Source of the DNA: Flavobacteriales bacterium UBA1995 | GTDB lineage: Bacteria > Bacteroidota > Bacteroidia > Flavobacteriales_D > Sanyastnellaceae | DNA: 9,929 bases | NCBI GenBank assembly: GCA_002336475.1 | Contig: DDCX01000144.1 | Location: forward strand, 588-10,516 | Direction of reading: 5' to 3' | Shown: piece by piece, positions 1-7,800 of the stretch | Position numbering within the stretch: position 1 is the stretch's first letter | Layout of the letters: each line of letters opens with the position of its first letter | Program-made: the position numbers and the translations under genes | Notes under the pieces: generated by a model | What the model saw: the letters and a program-made list of their open reading frames with translations, nothing else | Database searches by the model: none | What the model was told of the DNA's origin: nothing

Positions 1-1700
1 ACAGTTGTGGTGGAAATGGGGCCGTTGCAAAATGCGCTGGGGTTGTTGGGTGTGGCGGTGATGGTGTAGGTGCCCGTGCTGGCAAAAGTCACGTTCAATG
101 AGGCACCCGAAGTCGAAGAAGCAGCTGGAGGGTTGACGGTCCAGGTCACGTTTGCGTCATTGACTTCATAGGTCACTGTTTGCCCTTCGCAGGCTTGGGT
201 CGGTGCCGAGGTGAAGAGCAGTTCAGGGAGGATTTCCACGGTCAAATCGCCTTCTCCTGAGCAGTCCAAAGCGTCATGGCCTTGGAGCCCTCCAAGGAAG
301 GGGCTTTGGTATGTCACATGGATGGTTCCCACACCGTTGGGGCCCCAAACGATTGAAATCTGGTGGCCATTGGGGGTGGCAGAAACGGCGCCAGTGACGG
401 TCCAATCGTACACCACGTCCATCCATTTGGGAACGGTGTATATGGCGGCTTCTCCGGGACACACCACTTGTGGACCTGAGACCAAAGCCGAGGAAGAAAT
501 GATGGGCACTTGAACGCTGGTGGGCTGGTCACAGATGTCTGCGCAACCAGAAATGACCAGGCTCACATTGCCATGAGGCCCTTGGCCCCATTCCAAGCAG
601 ATTTCAGCGGAGTTTTGACCGTCAAAATCCACATTGTCGCCATTGGCGTCGGTCACGGTCCAGAGGTAGGTGGCGCCGGTGCAGCCGGAGTTGGTCCAGT
701 AGCATGCGCTGTCGCCTTCGCACAGGGTAGAAATGCATTCAATGTCGGGGCCTTTTTCATCTAGAACCTCAATGTCCATGGCGTAGGTGTCTTGACAACA
801 GCAAACGGTATCTCCTGCCGCATTGAGCAGCGGGGTGGTGACCGTCAATATGACGGTGTGGGTTCCTGGAGTTAAGTACGTGTGCAAGGGGTTGACGGCG
901 TTGGATTGGTTGCCATCACCAAAATCCCAGAAGTGCGCTGCGCCGGGGGTAGACGTGCTGGTAAATTGAACACCTGTTTGCAAGCAAACTGGGGACGGGC
1001 CAGTAAACGCTGCAGTTGGACTTTCACCGATCACCACACATTGTTGCAATACTTGCGTTCCACCTGGGCCTGTAATGGTTACCGCTATGCTGCCTGACCC
1101 AGCCGCCCCCCATTGCACCTCCACGCTGGCGGGATCTTGGAGCGGGCCCAACACTGTGCCTCCACCAATGGTCCAATCGTAGGAGTTTTGACTGGAGTAG
1201 GGGGCCAATACTGTTGTGATGGCACCGCTGCATACATAGACACAGTTGGTGTCCGGGGCTTGGTTGGGATTGTCGGGGTCCAGCCCTCCTGCATTGGGCT
1301 CGAGTATGATGGTCGAACAGTCTCCTTTGTCCGTTCCGCATTCAACGTCGATGGTCACATGGGCGGTGCAGAAGAACTCTCCAGATTGGAGGGTGTACAC
1401 AAATTCGAAACTGCCGCAACAGGACGATCCGTCAGCTTGGCCGGTGTAGAATATCTCGCCGGTACCTTGTTCAAAGTCAAAACATGGCGGGAGGCCTTCG
1501 ATAAAGACAAAGGCGTCAACGCCGATGAAGTCGTTGTCGAGCAGGTTCTCTGTGAAGGATGGGAGTTCTGCTTCTTGGATGACATAATGGTCATCTACGG
1601 CGAGGAGTACATCTGGGTCGCAGATGCTATTGGAGCCTTGAGAAAACGCAGGTCCGGCGATTCCGAGCAAGACAATGAGGAGAGATGTGATCTGGTGCAT
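1..1700 (-). CDS. Giant PKD/Ig-like modular surface protein, N-terminal 566 codons (runs off left edge)
   Basis: The frame is open from ATG at 1700-1698 to the window edge with no stop, so only the N-terminal part is visible. The first 21 residues, MHQITSLLIVLLGIAGPAFSQ, form a Sec signal peptide. Next comes a cadherin-like/Ig-like module with the D-D...N-L-L-D-N-D pattern and a C-C-G pair (about 25-120), then a PKD-like module (about 130-225). A PKD domain follows with W258-D-F-G-D-G, then a Cys-rich module containing ECISTLCEGDSACYWT (C322 is its first Cys), and a PKD-like module with PKWMDVVY (W426). From the PKD domain onward it is in register, within about one residue, with the giant gene at 1884-8291, so the two are paralogs. 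A full length of about 2000 residues and a C-terminal type IX sorting domain are inferred, not seen. A GGAGG lies only one base before the ATG, closer than usual, but no better start is present. Likely role: secreted adhesin or surface filament. The substrate is unknown. Confidence 0.9.
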   Translation of the reverse strand, partial: MHQITSLLIVLLGIAGPAFSQGSNSICDPDVLLAVDDHYVIQEAELPSFTENLLDNDFIGVDAFVFIEGLPPCFDFEQGTGEIFYTGQADGSSCCGSFEFVYTLQSGEFFCTAHVTIDVECGTDKGDCSTIILEPNAGGLDPDNPNQAPDTNCVYVCSGAITTVLAPYSSQNSYDWTIGGGTVLGPLQDPASVEVQWGAAGSGSIAVTITGPGGTQVLQQCVVIGESPTAAFTGPSPVCLQTGVQFTSTSTPGAAHFWDFGDGNQSNAVNPLHTYLTPGTHTVILTVTTPLLNAAGDTVCCCQDTYAMDIEVLDEKGPDIECISTLCEGDSACYWTNSGCTGATYLWTVTDANGDNVDFDGQNSAEICLEWGQGPHGNVSLVISGCADICDQPTSVQVPIISSSALVSGPQVVCPGEAAIYTVPKWMDVVYDWTVTGAVSATPNGHQISIVWGPNGVGTIHVTYQSPFLGGLQGHDALDCSGEGDLTVEILPELLFTSAPTQACEGQTVTYEVNDANVTWTVNPPAASSTSGASLNVTFASTGTYTITATPNNPSAFCNGPISTTT

Positions 1701-1720
1701 TCCTCCAATGAACTGAAAAT

Positions 1721-1762
1721 CAATCGTTAAATGATGACGATCGTCATCAAATCTGATGATTG
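1721..1762. promoter_or_regulatory. Imperfect dyad with an 18-bp perfect palindromic core, upstream of the second giant gene
   Basis: The core TGATGACGATCGTCATCA (1732-1749) is a perfect 18-bp palindrome with no loop. Flanking CAATC/GATTG arms extend the symmetry imperfectly to 42 bp, and another CATCA/TGATG pair sits on the 1750-1762 side. The core lies 32-49 bp upstream of the ATG at 1700. A loopless dyad fits a homodimeric regulator's operator better than a hairpin terminator, and no T-tract follows it on the minus strand. The corresponding gap upstream of the other giant gene (8292-8371) has no similar element. Function is inferred only from symmetry and position. Confidence 0.5.
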
Positions 1763-1794
1763 TTGCCTTGGAACGTTCTACACGAGAAGCCCTG

Positions 1795-1878
1795 TCACAC
1801 TGGTGGCGGGGTTGGGTTCTTGCCCCTTCTGCTCCAGCCAATGCCAAAGTACAAGGAGACCTTGCGCACGCGCGGCCC
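1795..1878 (-). pseudogene. Orphan 3'-end fragment of the PorT-like barrel gene (duplication scar)
   Basis: Read on the minus strand from 1878, this gives GPRVRKVSLYFGIGWSRRG, then eight unrelated residues and a TGA at 1797-1795. The last residues of the intact barrel gene read GPRVRNVSLHFGIGWSIRG. Bases 1820-1878 match 8379-8437 in 55 of 59 positions. All four differences fall in three codons and all change the residue (N to K, H to Y, I to R), so the fragment shows no sign of purifying selection as protein. It has no start codon of its own, begins 5 bp after the stop of the giant gene and is in a different frame. It is best read as the join of a tandem duplication rather than a working gene. 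Confidence 0.8.
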
Positions 1879-1883
1879 GCGGT

Positions 1884-4800
1884 TCAGTACTTAACGGTGA
1901 CCGTTCCTGTGATGGGCCGCTTCCCGGGCTCTGGACGGATCACGAAGTAGTAGTCGCCGGCCGGCACGGGCTGGCCGTTGAATTTTCCGGTCCAAGCGGT
2001 GGTGCCAGGTGCGGATTCGAACATGACTTGCCCCCACCGGTTGACCACGGTCACTTTACTGAGCGGGAAAAACTCCAGCCCACCGACGACCCACACATCG
2101 TTGATGCCGTCTCCATTGGGGGTGATGCCTTCGGCGATGAACAGGCAATCTTCATTGGATTCGACCTCTACGGTTTGTGAGAGCGTACACCCGATGTTGT
2201 CGGTGACCACGACGTCATAGGTATCGGCATTCAGGCCAATGGCTGTTGCAGCTGCTTGTCCATCGGGATCGTTCCAGAGGTAACTGATGGGGGTGTTTCC
2301 ACCGGTCACCGCGACCGTAGCCGTGCCGTCTTCGGCTTCCCAGCAAGATACCGGGGTGCTGAACGTGGTGAGTTCCATATCGGTGACGATGTCGGCTCCG
2401 ATTTCGAAGCTGCTGTCTACTTCACAACCGAGATCATCGAACCCCGATAGGAAGTAGTCTCCTTCGGCGAGGGAGTCTTGAACCCAAGCGTCACCGAGGA
2501 TGACCCAACCTACATTGCCAGATCCTCCAGACAGTGAGATTTGGAATGAGCCATCGTTCATGCCAGTGCAGGTGATGTTCTCTGTAACAATGGTGAACTC
2601 CAAGGGCTCTGAGGTGGGGACGTTCATTGACACGGAATCCACACATCCATTTTCGTCGCTCACAAAGACGGTTTGTTCACCCGCACAGAGGGATTGGAAA
2701 TCCAAAAGAGTGGCTCCCGTTGAATCACTGATGGAGTTCAAGTGATACGAGAGTGTTCCTGTTCCTCCTGTTGCAGTGAAATCGGCCACACCCGTGCATT
2801 CCCCGTTGCAGTCAATGCCGGTTAATGCCAACAGGGTCAAGCTGACAGGGTCTGGCTCGGGAACTTCAGCCAATGTTGTATCCGTACATCCGTTGTCATC
2901 GATGACAATGAGTTCTACAGTGCCTCCGCCGGTGAAGGGCAGCGTGTCGGGAAGGGCAGGCAGTACAAAGGGACTGGCGAGAGAGAGGTCTCCTGTTCCA
3001 CCGGTAGCATTCACGGCGATCATCCCATCCCCATCGCCATGGCAAGTGACGGGCGTGATGGCCGTGAAAGTTTGGATGGGCAAAGGTTCTGAGATGTCCA
3101 CATTCCAAGGGGTGGACAAGCAGCCCAATGCATCTTGGAGGACCAATTGGTAGTTACCGCTTTCCACCTGGAAACAGGAGTCGTTTCCACTGATGGGCTC
3201 AGGAATGACTGTGGTTGTCAGCATTCCTGTTCCTCCGAGAACCTCTTGAATGCAGATGTTGCCTGCCGTTTCGTTGCAGGGGGCATCGTTGGCGGTAAAG
3301 TTGGCTTCAAAAGGCGCGGGCCCATCGACATTGAGGGTGTCATTGAGAATACAGCCGCCACCGTCGGTCATGGTGTGCACATAGGTGCCTTGACACAATG
3401 CAGTTGGATCCGCGGCGGTGCCGTCCGCATTGGCAAACGTGACGGTCCAGCCTGCCCCACTGGTGATGTTGGTGGTCACGGTACCATCGCACTGGTCGGG
3501 ACAGATTTCAGGGGTCGTTGTGTGGCCGATGATGGGTTCATCCCAGATGAGTGCACCTTCACAAACGCTGGCCCCCGACCCTGTCCACGTCCAGTCGACT
3601 TGATGTGTGCCTGGTGCATCGAAGCAGAGTTGGACGACGGTGCCCAGATCGCCTTGGGGGAGATTGTTGTCGCCGTTGAACTCCAATTGAATGAAGTCCG
3701 CCCCAGAGGCCAAGACAGTATATTCTGAACCTGCGGCGAATGTGGCGGTATCTCCAGTGGTGGAGACCTCCAGAATCTGGAGGTTGACTCCAGAGTTGTT
3801 CTCGAAAGACAGACTGGCACAGCAAGAAGAATCCGAGAGAAGGGCCCCTGTGATATCACAATCGCAAGCCTCGAGGGTCAGCTCAAGTGGTTCGGATTGA
3901 TTGAAGCAGCCAAAGCCATTGCTGGCAATGACATGGTAGACTCCGGACTGGTCGACTTCGAGACAAGGCAGGAGGCCACCTGAGACAGCGGCGCTGTTGA
4001 GGTACCACTGATGCGAGCTGAATTCAGCAGGACTGCACAAGGTGTCGGGCAGGCAGTTCTCGTAGCATCCGGAGGGCACACTGCAGAGGTCCGGTAAAGG
4101 GTGAATTTCGAAAGCGTTGCTGTGGGTGCAGCCATTGGCGTCGATCCCTATGGCAGTGTATACACCGGCTTGTGAGGTGGTGACTGCGGTCCCTGTATTG
4201 CCATTGCTCCAGTAGTAGTCGACCGCTGGATCAGCGGGCGTAACAGTCAAGACGACATCTGATGCAGCGCAGGGAGGCATGTCGGAGGCCACCAGGTTGA
4301 ATTCAGGGCTGGAGGCCCATTCGAATTCGTGGAGGTTGGAGGTGTGTGCGCAGTTTTCTTCATCCGTCACCACAGCTTGAATATCAAGTTGCATGCCTGG
4401 AACCCCCGATACAGTCAGCGTTTCCGTGGCGCTGTAGAAGGAGCCGTCTACATACCATTCGTAGGCGATGTAGTTGCCCGTGACTTCGAAGGTGGCCTCG
4501 CCAGCATCGCACAAAATGGCCGGGCCGACGATGGTGGGCATTGGATCGGGCCTCACCTGCACCCGCACCTTCCTTGATTCGATGGAGCATCCTTCAGGAT
4601 CGGTTGCGAAGACGTAGAATTTACCCGCTTCTGCAAGGAGGTCGGGTCCGGTTGCTCCCGGTATTTCCTCTCCTTGGTCGAACCACTGGTGGCTGACGAA
4701 GAGCGGGTCGGACTCGAGTAGGACTTCACCTGGGTCGGCGCAGAGCACGACATCGTCAATCCCTTCTAAGGGGTCTGGTGGCAGTGGATTGACCAACATG

Positions 4801-7800
4801 GACACCGTGGTGGATTGCGGGCATCCATGCATGTCATAACCTGTGGCAGTGATGGCAGCGCCTGTGGGTATGGAGGAGAAGGTGTGAAGGACGGTGTCAC
4901 CCACGAAACCCACGCCATCTGGAATGGCCCATTCATAAGACACTGCGCCCGGGGTCTGTGCCACATGCGTGGAAGGGCTTTCTAAGCAAATGGGCAGGCC
5001 CAATGTGACATCTGTGATGGCATCGAACGTCAGATTGAGGGTTGTGCTGTACTCGACCTCGCAGCCATTCAGGGAGGTGGCTGTGAGGGTGATGGTATGC
5101 AGTCCTGTATCGGCAAAGGTGTGCAGTGGGTTGGGGTCGACCGAGGTGTTGCCATCTCCAAAATCCCAAGACCATCCAATGATTTCATTGTCTTCTCCGG
5201 GGATGTCGAGGAAAGTGGTGGTCTCTTGGAACTGAATGGTGGTGCATCCGAGTCGGTCTGTATCAAAACGGGCAGCCATGGGAATGCAGACATGCAGTTC
5301 TTCTCCGAACAAACAAGTTTCGCCCGGTGTGGTGCTCGGGACATTGCCGAAGGCGGTGACCTCGTAGCACCCTGCCTCGTCATACATGTGCGTGGGTCCG
5401 GCCGACCCTCCGCTGCCATCGCCGAAATACCAGGTGATGTCCGTACAATCGGTGCAGCCCGTGGTGACCGTGATGGTGTTGCACGAGCGCGTGAGCCCGG
5501 CGGTAAGCCCAGAAGCGGAATCACAGGTTTCTCCGCCGCCGCCACCGCCGCCGCCTGAGCAATCGCTTTCCATGGTCTGTGTGGTAGAGGATTGACAGCC
5601 CGTTGTGGTGTTCGTTGTGGTGACGGAGAGCGTGGACGGCGCCCCTGTGAGGGCATAGAAAAAAGAGCTGTTTGCTTCTCCGTTGGACCAGTCGTAGCTC
5701 CAATCTGCATTGGCCGGAGCACAGATAAAAATGTCGTCCACCGGTCCTGCACAGATGGGGAGGTTGGCGGATGAATTGATGCTGACGGCAGGTGCAGGGG
5801 AGGGCTCCATGGCGTAATGGGCTGTCCCTTCGCATCCATAAATGTCGGTGACCGTCACACTGTAATCGAATACTGAGAGGTCACCTATAGACGCTTCCGT
5901 GCTGACCGTATCCACCGCGTTGACTGTGGAGTCGTTTTCAATGAAGTAGTCCGGCAGGGTCCAGACATATGAGACAAAGGCGGGAGCGGTTGACAGCGCC
6001 GCTGGAACGTATGCGCCGTTGCAGAGGTGTCCCGTTTGGACGATGTCTAGGTCTGGTGTTCCATGGACGAGCAAGTTAAAGTTGGCCTCAGTCGTCAGTT
6101 CACATACCTCTGAGACCAGTCCGATGGTCACGTTGCCATCGAAGTCATTCCACTGAACAACAACAGTGTCGGTGCCTTGACCCTCCACCACGCTTCCGGC
6201 AATGGAAGGTTCGATGGTCCACTCAATGTACCCTTCATTGAGCGGGGAGTTGAGGGCGGCAAACAAGGTGTCCAAGGTGTTGGCGCAGGCCTCATCGTGG
6301 TCCAAACCTAAGGGTGTGCTGGGGATCCAAGGTGTAAAATCCAACGTGCTGGTTGCCGAGCAGAAAGGGGCATCCTCCATGGCGGTCGTGACGTTCACGG
6401 AGTGGTTCGCTGCCGCAAGGTCCCAATTCAACAGGATATTGGTGCTTGTGGAGGTGGATGGGGTTGCGCCTGTCGCTGACCAGGCGTGGGTGAATCCGGG
6501 TGGAGTGGTATCAACGGCATACAGGAGGTCCACGCCGGCACATTCTTCGATGGGCCCCAATACGGTAATGTTGGGCACTTCCTCGATGACGATGGTGGCG
6601 GTGACATCTGTGTTGCAGAATTGAAGGGGATTGTTCGCCGTGGCGGTGACGAGGTGCGGGCCAACGTCAGCGAAATTGACGGCAAAGTCTACTCCGCTGG
6701 CGGTCCCGGGTTGGTTTGGAGCGACGGACCAGGTCACGGCTGCAGAACTGGCCGAGAAAACCGTGGAAACGTCGATGCACCCGAGTTCGGGTGCCGATGT
6801 CAAATCCAATGCAGGACGGATGTCCACGCTGAGGGCGGCGGATCCAGAGCAGTCAGGGAAGTTGTGTTCCGTGAGGGATCCGAGGAAGGGGCTCTGGTAT
6901 GTAACGGAAACATTGCCCGTTCCGGCAGCACCCCAAACGACGGCTATGCTGTTGCCATCTGGCTCGGATGAAAGGGCGCCCGTGACGTTCCATTGGTAGA
7001 CGACGTCCATCCATTTGGGAACGGAATACACGGCAAGACTCCCCTCACACGCGACATCCGGTCCGGTGACCGCGCCGTTGGAGGAGATGATGGGCACCTG
7101 CACGGCGGTGGGTTCTGGACAGGGAGCGCCACAACCGGTGATGAGCAGGGAGACGTTTCCATGCGGGCCATTGCCCCATTGGAGGCAGATTTCCGGGGTG
7201 CCTTGACCTTCGAATGCCATGGGGTTGCCCGCTGCGTCTGTGGCGGTCCAGGTGTAGTTTGCACCAGCACACCCGTCTGTTGTCCAATAACAGGCGCTGT
7301 CGCCCTCGCATAAGGTCGAGATGCACTCGATGGAGGGGCCGATTGTGTTGAGCACTTCGATTTCTTGGAAGATGGAATCGGTGCAGGTGCAGATGATTTC
7401 TCCATCATCGCCATAAAGGGGGGAGGATACCGTCAGCAAGGCCGTGTAGATCCCGGGTGAACCGTACTCATGCAGTGGGCTCACCGCGCCGGAGGTGGCG
7501 CCATCGCCGAATTGCCAGAAATGGTCTGACCCGACCGTGGCATTGCTGGTGAATTGAACCGGGCTTCCAAGGCATGAGGTGTTGGGCGCGGAGAAGGCCG
7601 CCGTGGGTGCATTGCCGATGTCGACGCATTGCTGCAAAACATTGGTGCCACCGGGTCCGGTCATTTCCACGAGGATGATGCCTTCGCCGGGAGTGTCCCA
7701 CTGCACCTCCACATTCGCGGGGTTGGAGAGGGTGTTGATGACTGACCCCCCGTCGATGGTCCACGTGTACTCCAGTTGGTCGTTGAACGGGGCGATTACC

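Noticed and set aside
1113..1730. 205-residue plus-strand open frame
   Set aside because: It is antisense to the N-terminus of the second giant, whose minus-strand frame has a signal peptide and clear homology to its paralog. The plus-strand peptide has no recognisable features.
1700..1890. Rho-independent terminator between the two giants
   Set aside because: The only strong symmetry is the loopless dyad at 1721-1762, which lacks a following T-run on the minus strand.
3135..3728. 197-residue plus-strand open frame
   Set aside because: It lies wholly antisense to the SprB/beta-sandwich region of the giant. It arises from codon bias in moderately GC-rich coding DNA.
5069..5839. 256-residue minus-strand open frame rich in Pro, Ser and Arg
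   Set aside because: It is a frame-shifted shadow of the PKD region and octaglycine tract of the giant. Its composition is typical of an off-frame reading and it has no domain.
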